Below the pieces are notes generated by a model. It was not told the origin of the DNA. It worked only from the letters and a program-made list of their open reading frames with translations, and did no database searches. Below, piece after piece: positions 1 through 13,084 of a DNA stretch of 64,000 nucleotides (position 1 is the first letter of the stretch; each line of letters begins with the position of its first letter). Origin of the DNA: Lepeophtheirus salmonis (lineage: Eukaryota; Arthropoda; Copepoda; Siphonostomatoida; Caligidae); assembly GCF_016086655.4 (NCBI RefSeq), contig NC_052135.2, forward strand, positions 72,575,702 through 72,639,701, in the 5' to 3' direction. The position numbers and the translations under genes are program-made.

Positions 1-3000
1 CCAATAGAGTTTCTTTAAATATTTAACATGTCCTCTTCAAGCTTTGAGCTGGATGCCTTATGGCTTAGATAAAGAATTGAATTTGTACGATCACTGCATG
101 ATGATATATTTTATCACTGGAAGCTAGTGTGAAAAACTTATACTTTCTTAATGAGACCCAAAGAGAAGAGTAATCAGATTTTAAAACTAGACACTCCCAC
201 AGAATGTGTGAAACTGTCTCCTTTTCTGAACTTCAGAAATAACCTTTAGGATTATTTCATAATTAAACTGATACCTCTAGTTTACCTGTCACTAGTTTCT
301 ACGCAAACCATTTCTAAGATTGAAAAGTTGTTAAATTATGTTATTTCTTATTTTTGGGGGTTTGATGATCATAGTTATTTCCTTTGTTAATGTTAACAAA
401 AGCCAATTCAAAAGGTTAAAACAAATTATCACTAAGTATTTCAAGAATACTAATGTAAAAGTCAGGAGAAACTAAATATAGAACACTCAATACAATATTA
501 AATTTCTAATAGACTAGCAACAAAGAAGAATGTGAATAAGAAATACTGACATTTATGTAAAGAATTTCGTATGTAATGAATTCTAAAAATTAATATTGTT
601 AGACTAAAGACGTTGATAGAGTAGCTATGCTTCCATTCATAATATTGAATATTTTATAAGGGAAAATAAGTGAAAAAGTCTTCTCTGAATAGTAAAAAAA
701 ACCATCAATTTTATGAAAAGGTACTAAAAGGATTTTTCTTTTAATAATTAAATTATTTATTCACTAAAAAGAATATGATAAAACTAATAAATTTACTGCT
801 TCAAAAAATTATAATCGTAGTCAATTTAAATCGATAAAATATAATCAATAGATAATTTTTCGAAGTAAAACATGGTTCTCATAAGAGAAGGGAGATGAGA
901 TAATACAGTTAACTAATCCCGTCTCTTACTATATACATTTAATTATAATACGTAGTCTAAAACAGTAGAATTGCCGTTAATTATTTCTCACAGAAATCTT
1001 CGTCCTAATGTCCTTTTTATTGAGCCCATATTTCGCCGGGAGATTCTTTTGCACATAATTCTATGATTTTTGTTTCCGATTTTAGATGAACCCGAGTTGC
1101 AGATGGTAAAGCCACCAACTAATTTTTTTTTGGAGCTCTACTCCAAGAACATACCTAATTTTTCTATCCACAATTTATTTCATAAAAGAGATGGAAGGAG
1201 GATTCTGTGTGATCCTTTAAATAAAGGGCTTTCCGTGTCATTTTTTTCCCCTTGTGTGTGTAAACTATTGATACAGATATTGAAACAGAACTAGTGGATT
1301 TTTGGCTTTTTTAGAAAAGGTTCTACAATATGAGCCTCCATTGCTATATAAAACGAAACGTTGTGGATTCATATTTCATAATAAGGATCTACTTTTTTTT
1401 AAAAGGTAATTTTAAAATGTAACAAAATATTGCCTTTATAACAAAAGGCATTAATCTCTTAAGAAAATAAAATTTATCACTCTCCTCAAAGAGAAGACGA
1501 AAGAGGTCGCATATTTTATTGATTTTTTTATTTAAAAGTTTTTAGTTTTATAACAAGAAATAAAAAAGTACTTATGGAAAGATCAATTTAATTAATTGAA
1601 ATATTTTTTTTTTGATCAAAAATTCCCTTAAAAAAGAACTTGATTTAAAAAAATGTTATTTTTAAATGTGTAGTATAGGGGTGTTTTCGATTTGACGTAT
1701 TCTTTTATATTTGTATCACCTTGCCACTGAAAATTATTATTATTTTATAAGGAGTCAGAATTTAAAATATTCATTTGTACAATCTTTTCTAACATAAATA
1801 TAACTTTAGTATTCATATTTATAATTTTTTCTTTAAGAATTAAAATCATTAGCAAATGAGAAGTTTTTGTTCTGTAAATTTTATTAGTGATATTTGCCCC
1901 TAACTTGAAATCATTTTTGAATCATTGACCTTTATTGAATAAAATTACAAATTTTAAGACTGTATTTTACTTATCAAGCTATTATATAGTTTATTATTTA
2001 TTGTATTTTCTTCTATTTTATTTGAAAAATGTATTTACCATATTAGCAATCAGTTGTATTATTCTACAGTACTTTTTAGAAATGAATATAAAATTTATTT
2101 TTAAATTGAAATAAGGATATTTTTTGAAAAATTTAAGACCTATCAACCTTATTATTACTTTATGTAAAATACACTTAGATATATATTTCAATTGATACCA
2201 TAAAAGATGGGATCGGAATTTTTTTGGTACGTAAAAATATATATTTTATCTATTTCAACCAATTTGAATAGTGAATTGAAAAGAAAATTATAGTCAATTC
2301 TTGATCAATATCTGCAAAGAATTGTGTAATTAAAAATAGTAACCATTAATATAGTTGATGTGCAATTAACTCCATTTTAATATGTTTAGCAGCATTAAAT
2401 TACTAACTTGTGTGTTTAACTTTGATAAAAACATCAGAAGTATCTTTTATACCACTTTAGTGACAAAATACCATCTAAGGCTAGAATTCACACTTAATAA
2501 GTAGTCTGAATGTGTCGTATGAAAAATACAACTCCATAAATCTGAAAGAGAAGTGGTTTTATTAGCAAATGCCAATGTCATGTTGTCCGTACCCGTGCAA
2601 AAATCTAAAAAGACGCCAGAGAAACGAATAGGGTCGTTTTATAAAAAGAGGAGGGAAAACTCAAGACAATTGTTCAATAACACTGTCCAACAGGAAAAAT
2701 GTTACAAAAATCGGTTAAGCTCAATGTTGAAGAATTTGATCCCCTGATTTCAAATGTAGCCATATTTTTTTCTCAGAGCCTCGTGGCTTTCAGAAAAAGG
2801 CCATACATTTTTTGTTATTTTTAAGGCTCAAAGCTGTTTGAAGCCCTCAGTGTTGAAAATAGAGATAAGTAATTATAATATATTTAAACCCCGTTTTTGA
2901 AATGTCTGCATCATACATATAACTTGAGTTATCTTTGTTGAAATTGGAAAATAAGTGTTTATTATTCAGAGGCTCATAGCTTCAAGACAAATAGATTCAA

Positions 3001-3900
3001 AAAGTTTAAAAGTATCTCATTGTTGATCTAAAATTATGATTTTTTTTTGAAAAGACCCTTCCCAAAAACGATCTGTATTGTTGTCAATTTGAGATAAGGC
3101 CACGACAATATTTCAAGGATAAAACTCATTTTTGAATTGATACATATTAAAAGTCCAAATATATGCTAGATAGAAACAATGAGAGAGAAAAAAAAAGGAT
3201 TTGCTCCTAGCACTCCCTTAAATGTTCGTCATTTGGAATCAATCACTCACAAAGGGTATAGAAATATTCATCTTGTGTCCATGGAACTTGAAATAATTTA
3301 TTTATAGTTGAGGCTTACTGTTAATTCAAATTGTAAAATGTATATCTTTTATTTGTTTCCTTCATCTTTTTCTCTCTCTTTCTTTCTATAACTTTTCTTC
3401 TTCTATGTTAAGCATATCCTGTTCTAGTGTAATAAAAAAAGTTTGATTTTGTTGAATAGTGTAATTAGCAATTCATTGTTTACCAAAGAAATATATTGAT
3501 ACTGGATCTGTACTTGATAGAAGCAATAAGATCCAAATTGCTGGTGGCCACTAATCCATGGTCCATGGCTGGATTTACATACAAGAAATTAGATTCAGAA
3601 ATAATATATATATTAAATGTCACAAGGTCTGCTGGGTCAGCCATACTTATAGGTCAAAAAGAGCTAGTGAAGATATAAATCATTATTATTTGGTTGTTGT
3701 ACGTGGATTTGCAAAAGTGTAGGGGAAGATAATATAACTATTTTTTTAGAATTTGCTCAAGATCCATTCAAGGTACATTTTATATTTATTTTTGATTTGT
3801 GATTATAATAATTAAACTAATAAACAGTAATATAGTTTAACTATGAAATTCTAGACTAATTGTTAGATGTAGTATATATGAAATAAATAATATTATTAAA
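1..3900. other. AT-rich DNA, no recognised gene
   Basis: No open frame here shows a recognisable domain, splice-framed coding structure or transposase motif. The longest frames (1070-1294, 2553-2747 and 3496-3678 on +) are 60-74 codons, have no recognisable motif, and are what chance gives in DNA this AT-rich. A slightly more GC-rich patch at about 2550-2750 could be a very old mobile-element fragment, but I cannot name it. Confidence 0.6.
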
Positions 3901-3903
3901 AAA

Positions 3904-4140
3904 GATGGTCGACGTTGCCTAAGGGACAACAAGTTTGGGATAAATTATTCACTTGAACTCAAAGAGCGTAGGTTCGTGACCCAGTGGTTCTACCAGAAAG
4001 AAATATATATTATATATATATGGACTTTCAGGAAGATTCCTAGGTCAGATGGAGTTAATGTAATAATATAATGTTTACGTATACTTTATCACTGCTACTC
4101 CATCTGACAAATTATAGGAACATTTAAAAATAATAACAAT
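3904..4140 (+). repeat. tRNA-derived SINE, copy 1
   Basis: The 5' part resembles a degenerate tRNA gene. There is an A-box-like TTGCCTAAGGG at 3915-3925 and a B-box-like GGTTCGTGACC at 3971-3981, followed by a short arm ending in CCA-like sequence. The 3' part holds an 11-bp palindrome, GTCAGATGGAG at 4044-4054 and CTCCATCTGAC at 4098-4108. A second copy in the opposite orientation at 9355-9572 shares the tRNA-like head, the palindrome and the sequence between them, which defines the unit. Internal RNA polymerase III promoter boxes plus dispersal define SINEs. The parent LINE and the parent tRNA cannot be told from here. Confidence 0.7.
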
Positions 4141-4840
4141 TCTGAACTTTTCTACATCATAAAAAAAAATAAAAAATAAAGACCGTAGAATTTCAAGAAG
4201 TATTTGGTGTGCATTTTTGCACACTTTTATAGCTAAATGAAGATGAAGAAAAAGGGAAAATACTCGTGAAATTATTAATAAACAGTAATGAAAAAGGAAT
4301 TATCAATGAGATTATAAGCTTTGAGAAGAACAAAAATTAAAGTTTTTTTTTCTGTTTCATCGACTTTCATATTACAAATAAAAATAATTCGTCATGTAAT
4401 CTTTCTTTTTCTTTTCTCTAAACCTTATAACCTCATGGATTATTACTTTTTATTTCAGTTGATTAGTAGTTTCAATTTTATTTTCCTCTTTTCTTCTTCA
4501 TCTAGCTATTTATTTCAACGGATATGGACAAAACCGTGTAGTTCTAACCGATAATATATAAACACAAAAATGCGTTGAATATGTCATACGGAAAAATCTA
4601 CGTAAATGTAGTATTTTAGAGTATTTTTATACTTAATCAGTACACTTTCAAATAAATAATTTTTTATGAGGACTTGATTAGGCCTCAATTAAAATATTTA
4701 ATGACTTTCATTTTTGATCAACTTTCGATTCGATTTGGTCTCAGAGTATAAGGACTTTATTCTCACTTCTAGAGCTAGGCCTCTTTTACTCCAATGCAAT
4801 GTTTAACAACCCAAGAGAATATAATATATTTCGACGTAAA

Positions 4841-5715
4841 GGGCTGCCCAGAAAAACATTGACTTGAGAGGTTGCTTTAGAAATACTTGAATATTCTTTA
4901 TTAGAAAAAGTAACTAAAATATAAATATGTTTGTAAGACTTATCAATAAGTTTATTAGTCACTCAATATGGTCACCTTCAGCATGAATCATAGCCTTTAC
5001 ACATTACCGGAAGGACATGCTAGAGTTGATGACAAACTCCTCATACAAGTTGATTCGGGAAGCCGCTATTTTATTGAGTCCACGTTTAAGTGTTGAGTTT
5101 TGTTGGTTTCTCTCTTCAAAGTACTTCATACAACTAAATCAAGCAGTTTTAAATCTGGTGAAGAACAGGGCCATGTCTCATTGCTTCTTTACCTCTCTGG
5201 ATTGCTTACCTTGATGAACTCTGTCAGAAGGTTGCATGGAATCTTCGTGTATGAGGAGGTTCTCATGTCGCCCTTCATGGCCCTCCTTATGGTCCTATCA
5301 ACCATGGACGAGTCGTTAGTGAAGTGTTTAATCGATTTGGTGGAGCCCTCCTTGATATTTTTCTCCAATCTGGATAGGAGCTCCAAATCCCTTTTTAAAT
5401 TGTACCCTCCACTTCCTGCTTTCTTGGAGATGTATTCTCTATCGTTCTTTATCTTGTCTACCTTTGTAAACAGGCTTCTGGAGCACTTCACATGTCCAAA
5501 ACCTTTACCACTTCAGCGTCTAGGAGATTTGAGATGTGCTACCTATTTGCTTTTTTCTCACTCATGATGATGAAATGTTCATTATAGTAGATTGATGCAC
5601 AAAGAATTGCATAACCAGAAAGTTAAAACAAATACTGTTAACCTTCCAATATTATTGAGAATTCACGTTATGTTGCCCAACCTTTCAAGTTAATGTAGTA
5701 ATTATTTCTGAAAAT
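4841..5715 (-). mobile_element. Mariner/Tc1-like relic, internally deleted transposase (family J)
   Basis: The decayed transposase reads from a start near 5566 down to a stop at 4963-4965 with several frame breaks. The N-terminal part has a helix-turn-helix region with G-S-G-G-Y-N-x-K-R-D and T-I-R-R-A, ending at N-L-L-T-E-F. It is joined directly to the C-terminal part, with W-P-C-S-S-P-D-L-K, a Trp/Leu-rich stretch and a final G-D-H-I-E. The segment normally holding the first two catalytic Asp residues is absent. The ends carry imperfect terminal inverted repeats: ACTTGAGAGGTTG near 4860 on the left and its diverged complement near 5675-5695. A related HTH fragment lies at 24785-25110. This is a dead, non-autonomous copy. 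Confidence 0.75.
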
Positions 5716-5719
5716 CGGA

Positions 5720-7435
5720 TTCATTTTTTTGGAGGTTTAAAGAGTGGTTTACATGTTGTTAGTATATATTTACCTCAACATCAAAAATTGAAAAAGAGAA
5801 GGGAAGTGAAAAAAAATATCGGCAACTACTTCAGTATATAACATTGTACTTTGTTTTCACATATTACCTTTAAATGAAAAATAATTAATTTTGCTACAAA
5901 ATCCTATATTTTCTCATCAGTATATATGATGTATATTGATCACGAACTAAGCACACTAAAATGAAAAAAATACTTTGTTATTTCTCACTAATCAGTATTC
6001 TGAAAGTTATTGGCTAAATTCAAAAGTGTTCTAGTTAAGCTATGAATAATTTTTAACGATTAATATAATATAATTTTTATGTTTTTTAATATTTGTTTGA
6101 GCTTTTTTCAAACTAAAATGGCAGTCAGGTTTTAGTGCATTTTTAATGTTTGTTTGTAAATAAATATATTTTCTTACCAAAAAATATGTAAATAAATATA
6201 TTGTCTTACCAAAAAATATGTAAATAAACTAATATTAAGCTTTAGAAAACAAATATTCAATTAAACTGCTTATATTAAAATATAAAGACCCTGATAACAC
6301 AAATTGGTATTTATAAGTGTAATAATGAAAATTAATGTAAAAAATAAAGATTTAATTTACAAAATATAAAAATCATCAATTATCAAAACATCAAAATTCT
6401 TTAATCTGTTTTTCTGGTCTCTTGACATTTGAAAATCTTAAGTAGGAAGTAAACGTTTTCCATTTTTTTGCAAAGTTTCCACAAATATTGAGTTCCTCTT
6501 CGATAATGTTAATTAAATGTATTGAAATTGGCATTTTATGTTTCTTAAAAGTAATATTATATAAAAAATATTTTTGTATCAGTTTCTTTCTAATTAATAA
6601 TTAACTACTTAGCGTATTTACTGATTAAAGTTATACCGATATCTACTAACACTTGCCAACAGTGTAAACACATTTTCAAAAAATATAAAAAAGAAAAAAC
6701 GTACTTTGGGGTATGTTCCTAATGTAAAACAAAAATCATTTAAGGTTGTCAAAAATGAGAACATGTAATCACAACTATAACTTATATGGATAAGATGTTG
6801 TATATATTTTTAGGATACTAATATAATTAAAAAAATATTATAATAAATAATTATTACTATTTATATAAGAGCCTCGTTAAAAAACAAATTAAACTCGCAT
6901 GTCAAGGTATTTCTGTTTATTATCATATCTCTGGGGCATAATAACTTCAAAATGAGGTATATAACATAAGTTGATATGGTATTTTTTTATTTATTTCATC
7001 AGAGTTTGATTTCAATTTTTTAGTTGGAATTGACGATTTATTATTTTCAAATCAATAATGATTCATTTCAACACAAAAGTACAGAACCAACAAAAGGCTA
7101 AAAACAGATGGCTGAACAAAACAAAACTATATCAATGAGAACTTGATTAGTTGTAAATACTACAATAAAAACTGGTTAAAAACTCGGAATCTAAGGAGGA
7201 GTAAGGACTACGCAGCAGGTTGATCATAGAATGTATTTGTACACTAAACAAAGGTTTTCTTTTCCCCAAACTTTCTCCAAAAGATTAAGTTCCTTCCAGG
7301 GCAACTTATCAAGGTCTTTAGGATTCCTGGACATAGTTCAACATAAGATTATTGGTATTAATTAAATTTTGCTGAAGTTTTTATAGCAAAGAGATAACAT
7401 ACCCAAAAATTTCTTGAAACTGAAAAACATTCTTA
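5720..7435. other. AT-rich spacer with a short tandem repeat
   Basis: No gene is supported. The tract contains the 32-bp tandem repeat listed separately and a 36-codon frame on the minus strand at 7224-7334, in a locally less AT-rich patch, which resembles nothing I recognise. Confidence 0.5.
6155..6228. repeat. 32-bp tandem repeat, about 2.3 copies
   Basis: A 32-bp unit beginning TGTAAATAAATATATT starts at 6155, 6187 and 6219. The first two units differ by a single base (TTTTC versus TTGTC), and the third is cut off after about 10 bases. This is a local tandem duplication without coding content. Confidence 0.85.
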
Positions 7436-7443
7436 TATAGAAA

Positions 7444-8170
7444 GGGTGCACCAGCTGTTTGTACCACGAAAATGATTTTGTTAAGCGCAAGTTTCTCTTG
7501 AACCAGTTCTCAGATTTTTAAAAAATAACCAAAGTCTGAGAGCCTGAGGAATTCCGATATATTTTATTTAATAAATTCACATCCACTCTCAACGAGGCCG
7601 AAAGTGCAATCATACCTTAGCCACTCAGCCCTCGGTAAATTATCCCTTTATTCGACTGATTTTTGTCTTTGGTGTTGCGGGGAAACACAAAAATCCATCA
7701 AGTTAAGATCCTGCGAGGTTTGAAATTATTTTTTGAGTCATATGAGACATTTTTCATTGCGTGTGTGTGAGTCGAGTCCTGATGCCACATGAAAGGCATC
7801 TTATTGGCAACCATATTAATCCAAAGCTTCACCTAACTCTCTGTCAAGTCCAAGTAGGCATCAGTGTTAACCCTCAGGCCTTGTAGGAACACATGAGGAG
7901 GCATGACTTGGCCTTACGAGCTAACCTCCTCTAACACCATAACATGGGATAAAAACTTCGTCTGCACGACAACAGATCCATCATTGGGGAAGAAGAACGT
8001 CTCACTTAGCGCCAGAGTTCGAGCAATTGCTATGTTGTCACTCCTGGCGTAGATTCGAAAGAGGGCTTTCGTGTCTTTTCCAAATATTTGGGACAACGAA
8101 TTCGTCAATTTTTTCTACTTTTCGCAACCGTTGCATCATGTATGATATAAGTATGTGATAGCTGATCAAT
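7444..8170 (-). mobile_element. Mariner-like relic, internally deleted (family D, copy 1)
   Basis: An open stretch from 8108 to 7914 reads M-T-N-S-L-S-Q-I-F-G-K, a helix-turn-helix start with L-S-E-T-F. It runs straight into the middle of a mariner-type catalytic core (Q-T-K-F-L-S-H-V-M-V). The core continues below 7914 as V-M-P-P-H-V-F and G-L-R-V-N-T-D-A-Y, and then H-Q-D-S-T-H-T-H at the second catalytic Asp. The second HTH and the first catalytic Asp segment are missing. The left edge has a mariner-type terminus (GGGTGCACCAGCTG at about 7446) matching the end of the 12248-13084 copy. The right end is unclear. Confidence 0.7.
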
Positions 8171-8536
8171 GATGTATTTGAATGAAAAGACTAAAGTATG
8201 AAAATATATATAATAAATGCGTATAATTTCGCAGTTAATATGGTAAATCTATTTCCACGCTCTATAAAAAAAAGAGAATTACTCTTTAAACATTCCTTCT
8301 TTCCACATAACTTTCATTTCATTTTCCCCCCTTCTTTTTTTTCATTTCTCGATAGTCTCTTCAGATCTTTTGAGGAGAAAAGACCTCCAAGAGAGTGTTT
8401 CCCTTATTGACACGAGAATATACAATCAAACCAATACTTTTAAAGTACACTATTGAAGGGGAGTCAAGAAATAAAACATGTGATACAGCTTTAATTTGTC
8501 ATCAGAAAAGGTAATAACTCAATTGAAAAGTACAAG

Positions 8537-8781
8537 GATTGTCTAAAAAGTTTCTGACCTCATCGTGTAGATGGCAGTATTCATTAATAATAGCTAGTTC
8601 CATCTATTGAAAGTTATTCAAAAAAAATTCAGACATTTCGGAGGCATAGTTGTTATATAACAGCTGTGCGTGTGTTTTTGTGAAAATGGACAAAATTGAG
8701 TATCAAAATATCATCAAATATTTGTTGTCCAAAATTTCCGAAACACCCAGTCCCATCTATTTAACATTTTTTGACAGTTAA
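8537..8781 (+). mobile_element. Mariner element 5' end, truncated
   Basis: A terminal-repeat-like start (GTCTAAAAAGTTTCTGACC at 8541) is followed by an untranslated leader and an ATG at 8686. The first 12 residues, M-D-K-I-E-Y-Q-N-I-I-K-Y, match the start I know from mariner transposases of the irritans/cecropia type. The similarity stops after about 25 residues, and the frame closes at 8779-8781. The remainder of the element is absent, so this is a 5'-end remnant. The C-terminal fragment at 57704-57904 is from the same broad group but need not be the same family. Confidence 0.75.
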
Positions 8782-9354
8782 TTACCAGAGTTTTAGCCAT
8801 GATGGAAAACAAATATTTAATGACTTAGCCCTAAAAATGATAAACACCATTACTTTTATAAATCGGTTTATTTTACATGTCATGTTCAAGCTGCAATTTT
8901 ATACAATTTTTAACCAAGAAATTAAGTTACTAAATTTAAATGAAATATTAACAGTACTTTGGATAAAGATGTTGATAAATTAAATATTCCATGGATATTT
9001 AAATAGTTTGTTTTGATAATTTTAATAGAAACAATAAAATATATTTGATCTGTAGCACATTGTAAAGTTCAAAAGGTCAGAGTTATATCATTTTTAGATA
9101 CATAAACCATATAATTTTAATATATCAAAATAAAATTATGGTCTGAATTATTTGTGTTGGCGATTAGAATGGCCAATATTGTTATAAAATTGTATAATTT
9201 AAAACGACGAAACTGAAACTTTTACAATATTTTTTATAGAACTACAAATTTCTGTGGTTGTTTTTATGTGGTGATTTAAGCCCTCCACCCCCCTCCCAAT
9301 AAAAAAAAAGAAATAGTGACCACCCTGATTTTAAGTAAGAAAATATGTAGGGAT

Positions 9355-9572
9355 TTTCTCCCATTCTTATTTTTTTTAATGTTCCTTTAATTTGTCAGAT
9401 GGAGTTGCACTGATTGAGAATAAGCAAACGTTATAATATAACATTACCTCCATCTGGCTTAAAAATTATTTTTTTAATTTCATATACATAAAGTATATAT
9501 CCTTCTATGGGAACTACCAAGACGTGAACCTACGCACATTGAGTGCAAGAGTTGTACATTTAGTTACGTGGT
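9355..9572 (-). repeat. tRNA-derived SINE, copy 2
   Basis: This is the reverse-oriented partner of 3904-4140. Reading the minus strand, an A-box-like CGTAACTAAATG lies near 9556-9568 and a B-box-like GGTTCACGTCT at 9520-9530. The 3' palindrome is at 9394-9404 and 9448-9457, followed by a shared AAATTAAAGGAACAT-like tail. Compared with copy 1 it lacks about 18 bp between the two promoter boxes. The two copies are clearly diverged, so insertion was not recent. Confidence 0.7.
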
Positions 9573-9579
9573 TTTTTAT

Positions 9580-12245
9580 ATAAACGCATTACATTTTGGT
9601 GGAAAAACTTTTATATAAATCATTGTATGTCTACATTGGATTAGTGTTCATAGAACATTCCTTTTAATTAGGCTCAACCATGAACTAAAACTTGATGATT
9701 GCCTTTAAATAATTATTCTCCAATTTATGCACAATTTATTTTATTTTATTTTTTCCTTACTAATTCACTTTAATAGGTTTTTTTTTTTCAATCTCCGAGT
9801 TAAATGATTAATTTATAATGTACTTCATCCTTACAGTTTTTTAAGTTAGTTCTTGATTAGTCTCCCAATTTTTAATAAATTTGGAATAAACTATTGTTTT
9901 TATTACTAATAAAACCTAAGCAATTATTATAAAAAGGAAGATGCTATTGGAATAGGAAATCATACCTGTACCTAATAATAAGCGGGAATAACACATACCT
10001 AAAATATCCATTTTATTGTTGGAAGTGATCCTGGAAAAGTATTTGTATGTCGATATGTAGTATCTTTTCATTTAAAAGTTACAACATTCATTCCAAGCTG
10101 ATTTATAATTTTTTTAAACGGTTTATTTATTAGCATTATTAGAAAATACAAATTAGAAACGTTTCTAAATTGAAAAGAAAGAAATTGCTGACAATTATAA
10201 GCCATGAACAGCATACACCAATGAAATACAAACTAAATATGTGGTTTGTCAAATCAAATGCAAATTAGAATGATATTAATATTAAATGTGGATTAGTCAA
10301 TCTATGATGTAAATTTTTCACGTTTCCAATTTTTGGAGATGGTACTTAATTAGTTTCTGGTTTACATACCAATTATTGAATCAATTATTTTTCTTATTAT
10401 AAAAAACCCCAAAAAATGGAGATGAAGTTGATGTGGAAAATATATATTACACTGTATAAAAACATGTCTTGTTTGAGGATAATTGAAGTAATTTATTATT
10501 TACAGTCTATAAAGTTTAATATTCATTTTTTCAACTACTCTTAAGATTGAGAATTGATGATTTTTCTTAATACTTAGTGTGGATTATATTTGTATTCTTT
10601 TACTAATAATTATAAACTTCCATCAACAAATTGTTTTTCCTACCCAGTGGTGGCAACACTATGCACGGGATAACCCAAAGTTGATATATTGGATTTGCAA
10701 GGCCATATCGAGCCCTATTTAAATCTCTTGAATTAAAATAAATTCTAAATTATAGCAAACCATATAACAATTTTTCGGAGGTATCCAATCTCATCTCACA
10801 TATTTGAATAAAAAACTATACTTGACTCCAATATATCAGTGAAATATGTGTATTTATCTTGGGATGAAGTAAAACAATAAATTGGGAATTTTTCCATTTC
10901 TTGTTTTGACTGAAAATTGTGTTTATGTTGATACACTCCAAATAATAAGTTTAAATAGTGTAATTCTGAACAATGTCAAATGTCTTTCACAAAATATAGT
11001 TATTTTAATTTGTAGTATAACATTTCACCCCAGTTCACGAACTATGTAAAAATACTCTGTTGACCAATGAAGTGTTCATTTACAATATTTGATTTAATTT
11101 TTTCAAGCTCAAGAAGATATAAAAACGTTATAGTAATATATAAATAATGATGCAATATAAAGTATAATAGGTTTATTGGATTTTTGTTTGTATTTCCAAA
11201 AATATATGTATGTAGTTTAATTTTCATTTTAAACTAAGAGTTACAGAGTTTCTCCAGATTTTCTATAATTACAAATTCCAATAATAGTAAGTTTATTTGA
11301 TTCCTGGCCAATCTGAGCATTCTTCTGAAGCGCCCAGTAAGTATAGATGCAACTTTTAAATATTGAGCTGCTTGAATATTGATTTCTTTATTTTTGTTGA
11401 CAATTATTTTAACCATACCTATTTTGTTCAGTAATTCTTATATATTTTGAATAGAATAGGCTATTATAGATTTTAATACCAAGCCAAATTAAATATGACT
11501 TCTGCAATTTAATAGAAAAAAATATAATCATATTTTTTTTACTAAAATGTTTTATTCTAACTTATATTTGAAACAGAATCAAAGTTCGTATAGATCATTA
11601 CGTATTTGTAAATTTAAAGTTAATTTAAAAGATGTAATAGAACAATGTCGTTCAATGGACAACCCGCTCGTGATAAATTATTTTATTGAACTTACTTTGA
11701 ATCGGTTTGCGCTACAGCCTTTCCTCGAAAGAAATAATTATCAAGTAAATGAAATGCTATGAACATTCCTCTATTATATAGAGTAAATGTAATATTTTAC
11801 TGTTCACTTATACTTAATTTATACAATTCCATCAGACCAAGTAAGAGAAAAAAAAAGTAGTTTTGCAGTCAATTATTTGACATTAATTATTTTTCGTTAA
11901 ACAAAAACCAATCTGATAAGGCAATAACTTTAAAGTTTCAAGAATTATTAACTAGATATTATTAGAGAAATCATAAATTTATAACTTATGTGGAACATGT
12001 AAAATACAAACGATCTTCTTAAACTGAGTTTGCATAAGCCCTAGTAAAATAATGAAAAATTAAAGATTTATTATAAAATATGACATAAACGATTGTCCAC
12101 TAATTATTGTAACTCATGTCAAATAACCTAAATTTGCTAATTTCAAAATTGTAAACAACTGGAATGAGAAGAAAAATAATATAATTCCGTTAATGAGACA
12201 ATTATAGGTTTCAATTGAAAGGCAATATAAAATAAAAAAAGTATA
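9580..12245. other. AT-rich spacer; unassigned short ORFs
   Basis: Apart from a possible hAT fragment near 10.65 kb, nothing is recognised. Two frames near 60-70 codons (11234-11416 on minus, 11547-11762 on +) have ordinary-looking amino-acid composition but no motif, splice framing or neighbour that would make either a gene. Confidence 0.5.
10638..10716 (+). pseudogene. Possible hAT transposase dimerisation-domain scrap
   Basis: In frame with CCTACCCAGTGGTGG the sequence reads P-T-Q-W-W-Q-H-Y-A-R-D-N-P-K-L, then a stop after about 26 codons. The W-W spacing followed by an N-P-K-L stretch resembles the C-terminal dimerisation region of hAT transposases. The match is short and nothing around it supports a full element. 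Confidence 0.35.
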
Positions 12246-12247
12246 TA

Positions 12248-13084
12248 CAGGGTGCAAAAGCCAGCTGTACCGCAAAAAAATAGCTGAAGCAATTTTCTCA
12301 ACAACTAAATATTAGGTAAAAAAAATAAAACCAAATTCTAACATTTTGATAGATTCTGATTTATTTCATCCAATAAACTCACCTCCCGGCCGATTACAGT
12401 TTTTATACGCGGCCAAAAGCACGAGTAGACCTTTGTCACTTGGTCCCTGGCCAAATCCTCTGGAATTCTTTCTTGATCCGACGGATAAATTCATGTTTTG
12501 TCTTATAGGGGGTTCAGTTGGTTTGTTGTTCGCGCCCCACACTAAAAAAAAATACATTGGATTCAATTTCGGCGAGCGTGGAGAGCAAAAGTACGGCGAA
12601 ATAAAGTAGTCATAATTGTCTTGTAGCTATTTACGATTTTTTTTTGAGGTGTGGGAGGGAGCTTAGTCCTGCTGCCATTTTTAAGTCCTCCCATTGTCAA
12701 CTATGTCCGTCCAGGGCTTCACTTTGGTTTTGACAACGTAATTGACTTCTCTGGGTCCTCATTAACGTTTTTTTCTGGATTCTAACCACGAATTCTTTAC
12801 TCTGGATATTGTAGCTTCAATCTTTGACCACAGCCTCCATTGGTGTTGCCTCAAAATCCCATTCAGAGTCCTCAAGTTCCCTTCTAAGCTTGCAAACGAA
12901 TGTTTCACTAATTCCTAGAGTTATAGTAATAGTTATGTTATCGCTCCATGGAGGACTTTGTGTCTTTTTCAAAAACGTAGGACAACGAATTTGTCAGTTG
13001 ATTAAATTTTACCAAATAGTGCAAGTTTGAATAAGCTATCTATTAAACTAAAAATAAGTGCGCCAATTTAGCTTGTGCACTTTG
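12248..13084 (-). mobile_element. Mariner-like non-autonomous element with TIRs (family D, copy 2)
   Basis: The left terminus CAGGGTGCAAAAGCCAGC follows a TA at 12246-12247. The right terminus, read inward on minus, is CAAAGTGCACAAGCTAA next to a TA at 13085-13086, giving an imperfect inverted repeat of about 27 bp. Near the right end the minus strand encodes a decayed helix-turn-helix N-terminus (G-I-S-E-T-F-V-C-K-L-R-R-E-L, then D-F-E-A-T-P). No convincing catalytic core follows. The 837-bp element is thus a deletion derivative and cannot move itself. The GC-richer 12.36-12.6 kb interior is of unclear origin. Confidence 0.75.

Noticed and set aside
3971..3995. Functional tRNA gene
   Set aside because: The A- and B-box-like elements are present, but no acceptor stem or cloverleaf can be formed, and a second diverged copy shows it is a SINE head.
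7224..7334. 36-codon minus-strand ORF starting M-S-R-N-P-K-D-L-D-K
   Set aside because: Composition is less AT-driven than its neighbours, but it is short, isolated, and matches nothing I recognise.
11234..11762. Two opposed ORFs of 60 and 71 codons
   Set aside because: No motif, no splice framing and no homologous copy in the window; lengths are reachable by chance.
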